From a virus, in the IMG/VR virus record IMGVR_UViG_3300028557_000047, positions 1 through 55,019 of that record: a DNA stretch of 55,019 nucleotides, one strand, 5' to 3'. Below the pieces are notes generated by a model. That model saw only the letters and a program-made list of their open reading frames with translations, was not told where the DNA came from and ran no database searches. Position 1 is the stretch's first letter. Every line of letters begins with the position of its first letter. Made by a program: the position numbers and the translations under genes. Below, piece after piece: positions 1 through 8,948 of this stretch.

Positions 1-270
1 TAATACAGTTGCGGTAACGGGTGCAGCCACATTTTCAAATACTATTGCGGTAACAAATACTGCCACATTCAGTAATACAGTTGCGGTAACGGGCGCTGCC
101 ACATTTTCAAATACTATTGCGGTAACAAATACTGCCACATTCAGTAATACAGTTGCGGTAACGGGCAACGCTACGTTCAGTAATACAGTTGCGGTAACGG
201 GTGCAGCCACATTTTCAAATACTATTGCGGTAACGGGTGCGGCCACATTTTCAAATACGATGGGGGTCAC
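1..270 (+). repeat. 36-bp in-frame tandem repeats
   Basis: Near-identical 36-base units encoding TFSNTVAVTGAA-like dodecapeptides, arranged as a 72-base higher-order unit in which alternate copies read IAVTNTA. Copies at the left edge differ by only a few bases, implying recent unequal exchange. Diverged copies recur at about 1745-1925 and inside the next two fibre genes (about 2690-2830 and 3235-3320). Confidence 0.85.
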
Positions 271-2290
271 CGGACTAACTACGCTTGGGGCAGTTAATGC
301 CATCACCGCAAACGCGTCTGTCATTGTCAATGTTGGTGCAAATGTCCATGCCAATACTACTTCACTTAAAGTTGGTAATGCCACTGTAAATACTGTGGTG
401 ACTAGTGCTACTGTTACTGTAGCCAATTCGACCACCTCACTGGTAACCACTCCCGGCTCTGTTGCTACTGGTATTACTACTGTAAATACTACGGCGCTGA
501 GTGTTGGCGCGAATGTGGTAGCAAATAGTTCAGCCTTGGTTGTGGGTAACACTACGGTCGGTCACGTTACCGTATCAGTGGGCGCCAATGTGGTTTTAGA
601 AACATCTAGACTGGCGGTAGGTAATTCTACAACAAATACTATTATTTCACAGGCACAAGTTCACACTGATGGCAACTTAACGGTCGCAGGCACTACTACT
701 CTAAGTGGAGTAAATAATCTTAACGGTGCCACTACAGTTGCCAATACACTAGGTGTCACAGGACTAACTACACTTGTAAATGTGAATGCTGCCGTTGCAA
801 ACGCATCAACTATTGTGAACGTAGGCGCCAATGTTCATGCTAATACAACCTCACTTAAGGTTGGTAACTCAACTGTAAATACTGTTGTAACTGGGGCTCT
901 TACTACACTACAAGACGCAACTGGCTCGATCACCCTATCACCATCTGTGATTACCGCCGGGCTTGCTACTATTAACTCTACTGCAATCGCGGTTGGAGCA
1001 AATAATGTGTCTAATAGCTCTGCCGTGGTGGTAGGGAATACAGTACTAAGGCATACAACAGTCACAGTAGGTAGCAACGTATCACTGGATACAGCCGCGG
1101 TTCGAGTGGGCAACTCAACTGTGAATACTGTTATTTCTCAATCGTCAGTTTACACCGACGGCGCTATCACCGTGCAGGGTGCAGCAACAATTAATGGCAC
1201 AGTAACTCTAACTGCGCTTACCGCCGCCAATAATCTAACTGCTAACGTAGCTAACGCGGCGACAATTGTGAATGTCGGTGCCAATGTTCATGCTAATACT
1301 ACTTCACTCAAGGTAGGCAACTCTACCGTAAATACCGTAATTACATCTTCTACTACAAACGTATCAAACTCTACTGTCAATACGTTTATCACTGTAGGTT
1401 CTGGGCTATTTGGTAATTCTACGGCTAATGCTACTGTGAACTCATCCTCGTTCATGACACAGAGTTCAGCCACAGTTAATACTTCTATCACTCCTACTCA
1501 GATTAGAATTATTAATAGTTCTGGTAATGCAACCATCACACCTACTTCTATTACTGTAGGTCTGTTTACCGGCAATGCTACTTCAATGGCGGTCGGCGCC
1601 AATGTGGTTGCCAATACTACCTCGCTTGTCATCGGCGCTAACGTGTCTCTTGATGCCGCTGCGCTTCGCGTAGGAAACTCCACTGTCAACTCAGTCATCA
1701 CCTCGTCGTCATTATCTACTACTGGCACGCTTGGGGCCATTGGAGCAGCTACATTTAGCAATACTGTTGCGGTTACAGGCGCAGTTACACTCAGTAATAC
1801 ATCTAGCCACGTTGGCGCTGCTACTTTCTCCAATACCGTGGCGGTTACTGGCGCTGCCACATTCAGTAACACGGTTGCGGCCACGGGTGCCGCTACATTC
1901 AGCAATACCGTAACTGTTACTGGCAATGTCAATGCAAATGCTTCAGTTACCATCAATACCGACTACAGCATGATTGTTACTGCAAATACTAATGTCGGAT
2001 CAAATTCGGCGCCTAGAATTGTATTCAGTTTCCCTAAGGCCACATGGAAAGGCGCCAAGATCATTGCCATGGCCGACAACGCGGGAACAAATCAGATCAC
2101 AGAAATGGCAGTGGTGCACGATGGTACAACAGCTTGGTCTACTACATACGCAACAATCTCGTCTCCTGGCGGCGGTGAAACCGCTCTAGGAACTTACTCT
2201 TCACAGATAAATAATGCTAACGTAGAGATTTTACTCACTCAAGTTCTATCTGGCACCTCCGTTAAAATCATCAGTCACCTTATAAAGTAA
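1..2290 (+). CDS. Repetitive virion fibre protein (5' end outside window)
   Basis: The reading frame is already open at base 2, so the N-terminus lies upstream of the window. The visible product (about 760 residues) is almost entirely low-complexity Asn/Thr/Ser/Val/Ala sequence made of two repeat types. One is a 12-residue unit of the type TFSNTVAVTGAA, at the start and again near 1740-1930. The other is a module of roughly 150-160 residues with the core VNVGANVHANTTSLKVGN, seen three times (about 315, 805 and 1260). The last 110 residues are non-repetitive and look like a globular tip. Similar beta-repeat proteins in marine T4-like phages are tail or whisker fibres; that role is inferred from composition and from the two neighbouring fibre genes, not from a recognised domain. 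An ATG at 260 is internal, not a start. Confidence 0.7.
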   Translation, partial: NTVAVTGAATFSNTIAVTNTATFSNTVAVTGAATFSNTIAVTNTATFSNTVAVTGNATFSNTVAVTGAATFSNTIAVTGAATFSNTMGVTGLTTLGAVNAITANASVIVNVGANVHANTTSLKVGNATVNTVVTSATVTVANSTTSLVTTPGSVATGITTVNTTALSVGANVVANSSALVVGNTTVGHVTVSVGANVVLETSRLAVGNSTTNTIISQAQVHTDGNLTVAGTTTLSGVNNLNGATTVANTLGVTGLTTLVNVNAAVANASTIVNVGANVHANTTSLKVGNSTVNTVVTGALTTLQDATGSITLSPSVITAGLATINSTAIAVGANNVSNSSAVVVGNTVLRHTTVTVGSNVSLDTAAVRVGNSTVNTVISQSSVYTDGAITVQGAATINGTVTLTALTAANNLTANVANAATIVNVGANVHANTTSLKVGNSTVNTVITSSTTNVSNSTVNTFITVGSGLFGNSTANATVNSSSFMTQSSATVNTSITPTQIRIINSSGNATITPTSITVGLFTGNATSMAVGANVVANTTSLVIGANVSLDAAALRVGNSTVNSVITSSSLSTTGTLGAIGAATFSNTVAVTGAVTLSNTSSHVGAATFSNTVAVTGAATFSNTVAATGAATFSNTVTVTGNVNANASVTINTDYSMIVTANTNVGSNSAPRIVFSFPKATWKGAKIIAMADNAGTNQITEMAVVHDGTTAWSTTYATISSPGGGETALGTYSSQINNANVEILLTQVLSGTSVKIISHLIK
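300..1350 (+). repeat. Long-period protein repeat, three copies
   Basis: A module starting with Ala-Asn-Ala-(S/T) and VNVGANVHANTTSLKVGN occurs at about 315, 805 and 1260, giving spacings near 490 and 455 bases. Secondary motifs (VGANVV, VGNSTVNTVIS) recur inside each copy. The DNA copies are clearly diverged, so this is an older repeat than the 36-base array. Confidence 0.7.
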
Positions 2291-2297
2291 AGATCAT

Positions 2298-3170
2298 ATG
2301 GCCGATACAAGATTCAAGGTAGAAAATGGACTGTTAGCAGTAGGAGGGGCTGGGAGTAGTTCTAGATTTGAACACCCTCTTACCGTTGCTGCCAACACTA
2401 CAATTGACGGAGACCTGCTATTGGTGCAGGGTAACTTTACCGTCGTTGGTAACACAATTTACCAGGGTGTTCTAAACTATGCAGCCGATCTTATTCCGAC
2501 TACCAATGGCACGTTAACAATTGGCACTTCCACCAACACCTATAACGGGCATTTTAATACCCTAATTAGCCATAGTGGAATCTTTCCGTTAGCAAATACC
2601 GTAGCACTAGGAAATACAAGCAGACGGTTTGAAGGCTTTGTAACTAATATTAATGCATCTGGCACTGGAACAATCACAGGCGCCGCAACATTCTCTAACA
2701 CAATTGTTGTTACGGGGAACGCACAGTTCTCTAATACAGTTGCTGTAACGGGTAATGCTACATTCTCTAATACAATTGCTGCCACTGGTGCTGCTACATT
2801 CTCTAATACAGTTACAGCAACCGGCGCCGTAACTACTCCTGCGGTCATTCTTACCAACGGCGGACTTTATTCCAATCAAGCTACAGTGTCCACTACTTCC
2901 CCAACCGTAGTTGATTCGTTCCCACTTGCCTCTGCTACTGGCGCAAGGTATACTGTTACCGCAAGACTTGCGGGTACTTCTAGACATGCAGTTGAACTTC
3001 TTACCGTTCACGAAGGCACCAATGTTCTTGCTACTCAATACGCAGAGATTTTTAATACCAGGCTTGGGGTGTTTGATATAAATATCAATGGCGCAAATGT
3101 TGAACTAACATTCACTCCTCTTACCGCCGTGGCTCATACCGTCAGAGTCATCCGCCAGCAGATACTATAA
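2298..3170 (+). CDS. Fibre/adhesin-like virion protein
   Basis: A 290-residue protein starting seven bases after the preceding fibre gene. The N-terminal 100 residues carry the pattern FEHPLTVAANTTIDGDLLL and LIPTTNGTLTIGTSTNTYNG, the 'layered' style of phage fibre shafts. The middle (about 125-180) has four copies of the same dodecapeptide repeat as the upstream gene (ATFSNTVAVTGN). The last 110 residues (from about 190) form a non-repetitive domain that resembles the C-terminus of the upstream protein: both have a SFP(K/L)A...GA/AK segment followed by VHDG/VHEGT. That suggests the two genes are paralogues with alternative tips. The precise structural role is inferred. Confidence 0.65.
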   Translation: MADTRFKVENGLLAVGGAGSSSRFEHPLTVAANTTIDGDLLLVQGNFTVVGNTIYQGVLNYAADLIPTTNGTLTIGTSTNTYNGHFNTLISHSGIFPLANTVALGNTSRRFEGFVTNINASGTGTITGAATFSNTIVVTGNAQFSNTVAVTGNATFSNTIAATGAATFSNTVTATGAVTTPAVILTNGGLYSNQATVSTTSPTVVDSFPLASATGARYTVTARLAGTSRHAVELLTVHEGTNVLATQYAEIFNTRLGVFDININGANVELTFTPLTAVAHTVRVIRQQIL

Positions 3171-3179
3171 GGATAACCA

Positions 3180-5309
3180 ATGGCTATCAATAATAATTTC
3201 AGGGCGGTACACGGGCTAGAGGCTAACGGGGCCGTAACTTTTGCTAATACGCTTGCCGTGACCGGTGGCTCTACCCTGTCTAATACACTGGCGGTGACTG
3301 GCGCAGCCACATTTAGCAATAACGTAACGATCGGTGGTAACTTTACCGTAACCGGCACTACCACCTACGTCAACACGGCTGTTCTTAATATTGCCGACAA
3401 TATTATGTCTCTTAATTCAGATGTTGTCGGAGCTCCTACGGAGAATTGCGGGCTGGAAGTTAACCGTGGCTCATCTGCTAACGTTTCATTTATCTGGAAT
3501 GAAACATCTGATAGATGGCAGATTACCAATGACGGTTCCACCTTCGGTAATGTGCACTCGACTTTAGCTTCTGTTGTGCTTGGAACTCATACTTCTGGCA
3601 ATTATGTAGGCACCGTGACCGCTGGTACTGGCGTCAGTTTATCTGGAGCTTCTGGCGCAAATGCTGCTCACTCCATTTCAATTGGGCAGAACGTAGATAC
3701 TACGGCTGCTGTTACATTCGGCCGCCTGACCGCTGGGGCCGGTAGCGCTAATAGTTCTGCAAACAGCACGGTTGTCCAGGTAGCCAACAGTACACTTTCT
3801 TCTCAGATGACTGCAGGAGGGTTTACGGCTGGTTCTACTACTATGACCGCATCTGGGTTCACTGGGAACTTAACCGGTACGTCATCCAACACTACCAATC
3901 TCAATGGGCAACCCGCTTCATTCTATTCAAACGCCACTAACCTAGCCACGGGCACGGTGCCTACTGCTAGACTTGCTACCTCTGGTACTGCAAACTCTAT
4001 TACATTTTTAGCGGGGGATCAAACTTGGAAAGTAGGGCCTCTAGGATACACCGGGTCTCAAGGAAACCAGGGTAACCAGGGGGTCATCGGCTTTACTGGA
4101 TCAACCGGCTTTACTGGATCGCAGGGCATTCAGGGCGCCACAGGAGCCACAGGCGGGCAAGGGCCCATCGGCTTTACTGGATCAACCGGCTTCACAGGTT
4201 CAACCGGCTTTACTGGATCGCAGGGCATTCAGGGCGCCACAGGAGCCACAGGCGGGCAGGGCCCCATCGGCTTTACTGGATCAACCGGCTTTACTGGATC
4301 GCAGGGCTCTCAAGGAATCCAGGGCAATCAAGGAATCCAGGGTAACCAAGGCAGCATCGGCCTCACAGGTTCAACCGGCTTTACTGGATCGCAGGGCATT
4401 CAGGGCAATCAAGGAATCCAGGGTAACCAAGGAATCCAGGGCAACACCGGCTTCACAGGTTCAACCGGCTTTACTGGATCGCAGGGCATTCAGGGCAATC
4501 AAGGAATCCAGGGTAACCAAGGAATCCAGGGCAACACCGGCTTTACTGGATCGCAGGGCATTCAGGGCGCCACAGGAGCCACAGGCGGGCAGGGTAACCA
4601 AGGCAGCATCGGCCTCACAGGTTCAACCGGCTTTACTGGATCAAGGGGATTCAAAGGAGATCTAGGAGACTCTGGCGTGGCCGGCGGAATAGGCCTCACT
4701 GGATCAACTGGATCAACTGGATTTACTGGTTCTAAAGGAGATACTGGCACCACTGGTACTCAAGGCGCCACTGGATTTACTGGTTCTAAAGGAGATACTG
4801 GCACCACTGGTACTCAAGGCGCCACCGGCTTTACTGGCTCTGGATATGGCACCGCGGCTAATGTTGAGATGAACTCTCTTGGAGTTGGTACTCCGGGCTC
4901 TGGTACTGCAGGTGAGATTCGTGCCACCAATAATATCACGGCATACTATTCCGATAGAAGGCTCAAGGAAAATATTGTATGCATTCCAGATGCGCTGGAT
5001 AAAGTTGACTCTATCAATGGAGTGACATTTACTTCTAACGATCTAGCCGAAACCTTTGGTTATCTGGATAAGTCTAGTCAGGTGGGTGTTATCGCGCAGG
5101 AAATTCAAGCGGTGCTGCCTCAAATCGTAGTACCGGCGCCATTTGACATTGGTCAGAATGAGGATGGCACTGAGTATAGCTTATCCGGTGAGAATTATGT
5201 AACCGTTCACTACGAAAAACTCATCCCGTTGCTTATCGAGGCGATCAAGGAACTTAGGGCAGACCTCCGCGAACTTGAAACTAAGGTGACCAACCATGGT
5301 GTCAATTAA
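3180..5309 (+). CDS. Tail fibre with collagen-like stalk and S74 chaperone domain
   Basis: A 709-residue fibre. Residues 1-60 carry dodecapeptide repeats (LAVTGAATFSN). About 75-125 is a fibre domain with NIADNIMSLNSD and FIWNETSDRWQ, a pattern common in marine T4-like tail fibres. Residues 286 to about 553 are an uninterrupted Gly-X-Y collagen-like stalk of GFTGSTGFTGSQGIQ-type triplets. The C-terminus (from Ser591, SDRRLKENI) is a Peptidase S74 intramolecular chaperone, which in characterised members folds the trimer and is then self-cleaved before that serine. GVIAQEIQ and VHYEKLIPLLIEAIKEL further on are typical of S74. The gene overlaps the next by 14 bases. It probably encodes a trimeric host-recognition fibre. 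Confidence 0.85.
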   Translation: MAINNNFRAVHGLEANGAVTFANTLAVTGGSTLSNTLAVTGAATFSNNVTIGGNFTVTGTTTYVNTAVLNIADNIMSLNSDVVGAPTENCGLEVNRGSSANVSFIWNETSDRWQITNDGSTFGNVHSTLASVVLGTHTSGNYVGTVTAGTGVSLSGASGANAAHSISIGQNVDTTAAVTFGRLTAGAGSANSSANSTVVQVANSTLSSQMTAGGFTAGSTTMTASGFTGNLTGTSSNTTNLNGQPASFYSNATNLATGTVPTARLATSGTANSITFLAGDQTWKVGPLGYTGSQGNQGNQGVIGFTGSTGFTGSQGIQGATGATGGQGPIGFTGSTGFTGSTGFTGSQGIQGATGATGGQGPIGFTGSTGFTGSQGSQGIQGNQGIQGNQGSIGLTGSTGFTGSQGIQGNQGIQGNQGIQGNTGFTGSTGFTGSQGIQGNQGIQGNQGIQGNTGFTGSQGIQGATGATGGQGNQGSIGLTGSTGFTGSRGFKGDLGDSGVAGGIGLTGSTGSTGFTGSKGDTGTTGTQGATGFTGSKGDTGTTGTQGATGFTGSGYGTAANVEMNSLGVGTPGSGTAGEIRATNNITAYYSDRRLKENIVCIPDALDKVDSINGVTFTSNDLAETFGYLDKSSQVGVIAQEIQAVLPQIVVPAPFDIGQNEDGTEYSLSGENYVTVHYEKLIPLLIEAIKELRADLRELETKVTNHGVN
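4035..4850 (+). repeat. Collagen-like Gly-X-Y repeat tract
   Basis: About 270 codons of Gly-X-Y. Nucleotide repeats of 9 and 18 bases are nested in larger blocks (the GSQGIQGATGATGGQG block occurs at about 4109, 4216 and 4550). An almost exact 60-base duplication lies near 4725-4830 (SKGDTGTTGTQGATGFTG twice). Such tracts vary in length by slippage. Confidence 0.9.
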
Positions 5310-5628
5310 AACTAAGTTGCGGATGGAACAGGGCGCTAATTTTAGTGCTACCGTTCCTGTGCTAGGAGATGATGGCTTACCATTCAATTTGACTGGGTAC
5401 ACTGGCGCAGCACAAGTAAGAAAACACTATTCGTCTTTGACCGCTTATACTTTTACTGTTGCTCTAGGCGGAAACACAGGCATAGTTACTTTAAGCATGA
5501 CTCCAGTACAAACTGGAGCTATTAGCCCTGGTATCCACGTATTTGACTGTGAAGTCACATCAGGAAATACTGTGTATCGCGTAGCCGAAGGGCAAGTACA
5601 TATAACCGCACAGGTTACTAAAGCTTAG
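5296..5628 (+). CDS. Small beta-sandwich-like virion/baseplate-associated protein
   Basis: A 110-residue protein whose ATG overlaps the end of the fibre gene by 14 bases, so the two are probably translationally coupled. The sequence alternates predicted strands (RMEQGANFSATVPVL, LTGYTGAAQVRKHY, GIHVFDCEVT, YRVAEGQVHI) like the small Ig-like proteins next to tail-fibre genes in cyanophages and other marine myoviruses. No catalytic motif is visible. Its stop lies only two bases from the stop of the convergent glycosyltransferase gene. Function unassigned; association with the fibre is inferred from position. Confidence 0.6.
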   Translation: MVSIKTKLRMEQGANFSATVPVLGDDGLPFNLTGYTGAAQVRKHYSSLTAYTFTVALGGNTGIVTLSMTPVQTGAISPGIHVFDCEVTSGNTVYRVAEGQVHITAQVTKA

Positions 5629-5630
5629 TT

Positions 5631-8600
5631 TTAGCGCCGGATAAAGTAATAATCTCCGTCTGGCTTATCTACCTCGGTGAATTGACCTGCACACTCAAAG
5701 CCAATGCTATCCAGATATTCAATCACTTCTTCAGCTTTAGGCGCACCGACATTGTAGTCGGTTTTCTGTAGTTCAAGAAGTAGGTGGTTACACCCTTTCA
5801 GGGTTTCAGTTGCGCCTTTAAGCACATCGAGTTCCGCTCCCTGAATATCCATCTTGATCAAGTCGGGTGTTGGAAACTGATTCATCTTGCACACGCTATC
5901 AAGTGACATTCCGATCCGCTTCTTCTTATTCTCTTCTGGGAATAGAGTTGGAGCAAGAGGACTGAGTTCTGGGTTCTCTGTGTAATAACTATTTCCAGCC
6001 GGATCATGCGTGTTTTCGTTGAAGTCTAGTTCCGTGAAATCATTCTCGGTAAGCAGGCCTAGGTGATGATCGTAGTCGTTGTAAAGAAATCTAACCTCTG
6101 ACATTGCCTCAAATAGCACAAACTTGGATTCAGGCCATACCTTTTTAGCTTCGTTAGTCCAATGAAGAACACAAGAGCCAATGTCATAGATAACGGCAGG
6201 TTTGATCATGCCGCTAAGTTTTCTCAGGAACTCTATGTGGTCAAGTGGCAACATAGGAGTATCATGTAGAGCTTTGAGTCTTTGTCTCTCTGGAGACTCT
6301 GGAGCCGAAGCATTATCTTCAATACGGAACACCCGATCCCCGTGATGGTCACAAACAATCGTAACATCGCACCAAATACCATAACCTAGCTTGCGAGCTT
6401 TCATACAGAAGTCTAGGTCCTCACTGACTGTATTGGTATGATCTAGTGCCGAGTGATAGACAAACTGTGGATAGCCTACGGCTTTGAATACTTCAGACTT
6501 GATCAGAACACAGCCCAGCCCACAACCGCAAATCTCTACAAAAGACCATTGTTTAAGAGCCGCCCAGGGAATGTTATGGTGAAGATGATCATACACTTCA
6601 AGAATTTGTTCCTCTTTGCGCTGTCTATAAACTCCGGTTACAATAGGTTTATCATGCGCCAGTAGTTTTACCAGCGTATCCGGCGCAAATGCAATATCAT
6701 GATCCACAGAAAAAAGATAATCGTATGATCGAACGGTCCAGTCTGCAATGAGATTCCGAACTTGGTCTACGTTGTAGCCATAGAAATATTGAAAGTCAAC
6801 TTCATAGCCTTCCGGCACGATAAGATCATAGATTGATTTGAATGTTGCGACCTCAATATTTTTGGCGGTGGGAATTGCAATTAGTATCTTCTTATTTTTC
6901 ATAATCTTGCCCTTGGTTACAGCATTCACGGTTCTTGTTTGTTCGTCACTATTAATCTTATAGTCATTTATCGGATTCTTATCGTTGTAGTTATACACGA
7001 TATCAGGCACACATACGACTTTGTCTGGGTCAGCTAGTTCCAATAGAGTGTAAAAGACGGCGGTGTCTCCACCTGCTTTAAGCCATTTGTCATCCTTATC
7101 TTGGAACGCCGTATCATCTGGCACCAAGTTAAACAACTTGCCTTTAAATGTCCTCATATGAGTGTAAGGCATATGCCAGTTGAACTCATAGCTGCGGTAC
7201 GATTTGTTTCTTTTAATCTCTGGAGGATATGGCTGTGCAACTAGAGGAATGTTGTCAGCCATAGACCAACAAGAGCCGTATGTAAACTCAGCACCTTCGT
7301 CGTACAGGTTGTTGTACATATGGAAGATAGTTGGATCATTAACTAGAGTATCGTCTCCGTCAATGAGTATACAAATATCATCGCCATCTGGCTCAATATT
7401 GCGAAGGCTTGTTATCTGATTACATACAGCGCCGCGGTTGACGGTATTATTTATTAGGTGAAATTTGCTCTCTGTTTCCAAGTCAAGCGTGTTTAGTGCG
7501 TTGTTTATACGATCCCAAGTGGAATCAGTTGATGCATCATTAATAATTGTTACGTCATAGTTATCATAATCTTGGGCCGCAATAGACTTAATGCAATCCT
7601 CAATATAGTTCTCTGCGTTATAGACAGGAACGATAACGTGTATGCGCTTTTCTTTTGTCTTTGGTTGTAGTAGCTCCTCGGGGTTTAGATATCGGCGATT
7701 GAACACCGATCGTACCTTCTTATTAATAGCAGTCACCTTTCGGTATTCGTCAACTCGAAGATAGTTTCCCATCTTGTGATACAGATGTTGTTTCCATTGT
7801 AGGGCAACGGAATCCCAACCACAAATAGTGGCTACGTCCCCGCAGGCTTTTTGCTTTTCATCAAGCCTTGAGTAGTGGTATGCATCAATGACTAGATTAG
7901 CAAACTCTTGAGCTTGCCGATCGGCATCAAGCTCAGGTACTATCCAATTTGGTTCAACTGGGTACTTAAGTTTCCATGAGGCCGCGTCAATAGCGGTCTC
8001 TGATAGTCCGGCATAATCACAAGTGATGACCGGAGTATTGTAGTAGAGTGACTCAAGCACGGAAATACCAAACGTCTCAGGCTGATCACACGGATAGATC
8101 ATATAGGTGGAACTTGCCACCTCTTGTGCTACTTGCTTCGGGGTCAGTATTCCAGTGAACGTGATAGTATCATTGCAGGTAAGCTTTGATAGCCGATTGT
8201 ATTCTACTTCTTGTGCATCGGGACCGTGCGACTCGGCAAATTTGTAGTAGCCACCTAGAACTTTCAGTCGTGCGGTCGGAATGGCCGCTACTACTTTAGG
8301 CCAAATCTTTTCTACCAGAGGAGTCATACCTTTTGATACCGCAGAATTGAACACAAAGAGGTTGGGATCTTTTTTGGCGTGAGGAGAGATCTTGTGTCTA
8401 GCCATTCCATTTCTTGTGTGGAATTGTTTCTTCTTAAAGTTCTCTGACATTCTGTAGTGCCCATGATTGGCATTAGCAACATATGAACTGTGCCAGTCTG
8501 TCAGGGTGAATACCTCGTCTAGCCGATTTTCGTTCAGATATTGCTCGAGCAGACCATCGCCGTCCAGGAAGGTATCGTGCATCCATAAAGCTTTAAAGCC

Positions 8601-8948
8601 CGATTGCCCGATCATCCCGCTGAAGTCTGGAAGATAGGTATAGGTTTTGAAGTTCTCTCTCATCTCGGGTGGTGCGTATGCCACCAGAGAACGACTGGCA
8701 ATTACGATATCAAAGCCTGGATGCCCTTGCACATCAATGAGAGGCCTATACAGAACACCGTTATAGAAGCCAGGCTTTGTGTCGGGGCCTTCGCACGTGT
8801 TAAACACCGTTACATCAAAGCCAATCTTTGCAAGTTCGGCAGATAATAGTATTACTGAGGCCTCAGAACCACCGAGACCTCTTTTGTTTAGGGTATCACC
8901 ATCGTAGCATTGCCCCAGGGTATCAATGAATGCAATTGTCTTGTTCAT
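5631..8948 (-). CDS. Four-domain glycosyltransferase/FkbM methyltransferase fusion
   Basis: A 1105-residue protein with four recognisable modules. Residues 1 to about 405 are a GT4/GT1-type glycosyltransferase (N-terminal KRGLGGSE loop, and PETFGISVLES, the usual C-terminal E-x7-E-like donor site). About 436-640 is a GT-A family 2 domain (HVIVPVYNAENYI, then LIDGDD at about 531). About 683-900 is a second GT-A-like domain (KILIAIPTAK, then SVDHDIAF at about 748) resembling the separate gene at 37562. About 915-1105 is an FkbM-type methyltransferase (IYDIGS, LIKMDIQGAELDVLKGA). The start overlaps the upstream gene as ATGA. A single polypeptide probably builds and O-methylates a glycan on a virion protein or cell surface; the substrate is unknown. 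A late-type promoter lies upstream of the two-gene operon. Confidence 0.85.
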   Translation of the reverse strand: MNKTIAFIDTLGQCYDGDTLNKRGLGGSEASVILLSAELAKIGFDVTVFNTCEGPDTKPGFYNGVLYRPLIDVQGHPGFDIVIASRSLVAYAPPEMRENFKTYTYLPDFSGMIGQSGFKALWMHDTFLDGDGLLEQYLNENRLDEVFTLTDWHSSYVANANHGHYRMSENFKKKQFHTRNGMARHKISPHAKKDPNLFVFNSAVSKGMTPLVEKIWPKVVAAIPTARLKVLGGYYKFAESHGPDAQEVEYNRLSKLTCNDTITFTGILTPKQVAQEVASSTYMIYPCDQPETFGISVLESLYYNTPVITCDYAGLSETAIDAASWKLKYPVEPNWIVPELDADRQAQEFANLVIDAYHYSRLDEKQKACGDVATICGWDSVALQWKQHLYHKMGNYLRVDEYRKVTAINKKVRSVFNRRYLNPEELLQPKTKEKRIHVIVPVYNAENYIEDCIKSIAAQDYDNYDVTIINDASTDSTWDRINNALNTLDLETESKFHLINNTVNRGAVCNQITSLRNIEPDGDDICILIDGDDTLVNDPTIFHMYNNLYDEGAEFTYGSCWSMADNIPLVAQPYPPEIKRNKSYRSYEFNWHMPYTHMRTFKGKLFNLVPDDTAFQDKDDKWLKAGGDTAVFYTLLELADPDKVVCVPDIVYNYNDKNPINDYKINSDEQTRTVNAVTKGKIMKNKKILIAIPTAKNIEVATFKSIYDLIVPEGYEVDFQYFYGYNVDQVRNLIADWTVRSYDYLFSVDHDIAFAPDTLVKLLAHDKPIVTGVYRQRKEEQILEVYDHLHHNIPWAALKQWSFVEICGCGLGCVLIKSEVFKAVGYPQFVYHSALDHTNTVSEDLDFCMKARKLGYGIWCDVTIVCDHHGDRVFRIEDNASAPESPERQRLKALHDTPMLPLDHIEFLRKLSGMIKPAVIYDIGSCVLHWTNEAKKVWPESKFVLFEAMSEVRFLYNDYDHHLGLLTENDFTELDFNENTHDPAGNSYYTENPELSPLAPTLFPEENKKKRIGMSLDSVCKMNQFPTPDLIKMDIQGAELDVLKGATETLKGCNHLLLELQKTDYNVGAPKAEEVIEYLDSIGFECAGQFTEVDKPDGDYYFIRR

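Noticed and set aside
1-270. Tandem repeats resembling a CRISPR array
   Set aside because: The 36-base units have no variable spacers, are in frame and translate to fibre repeats.
1498-1956. Long antisense ORFs across fibre genes (also 835-1113, 2540-2857)
   Set aside because: They are complements of the repetitive Thr/Asn/Val codons and consist of meaningless Val/Ala/Leu repeats.
3077-3084. TATAAATA inside the second fibre gene
   Set aside because: It lies within coding sequence about 95 bases from the next gene and can arise from the codons; possible but weakly supported.
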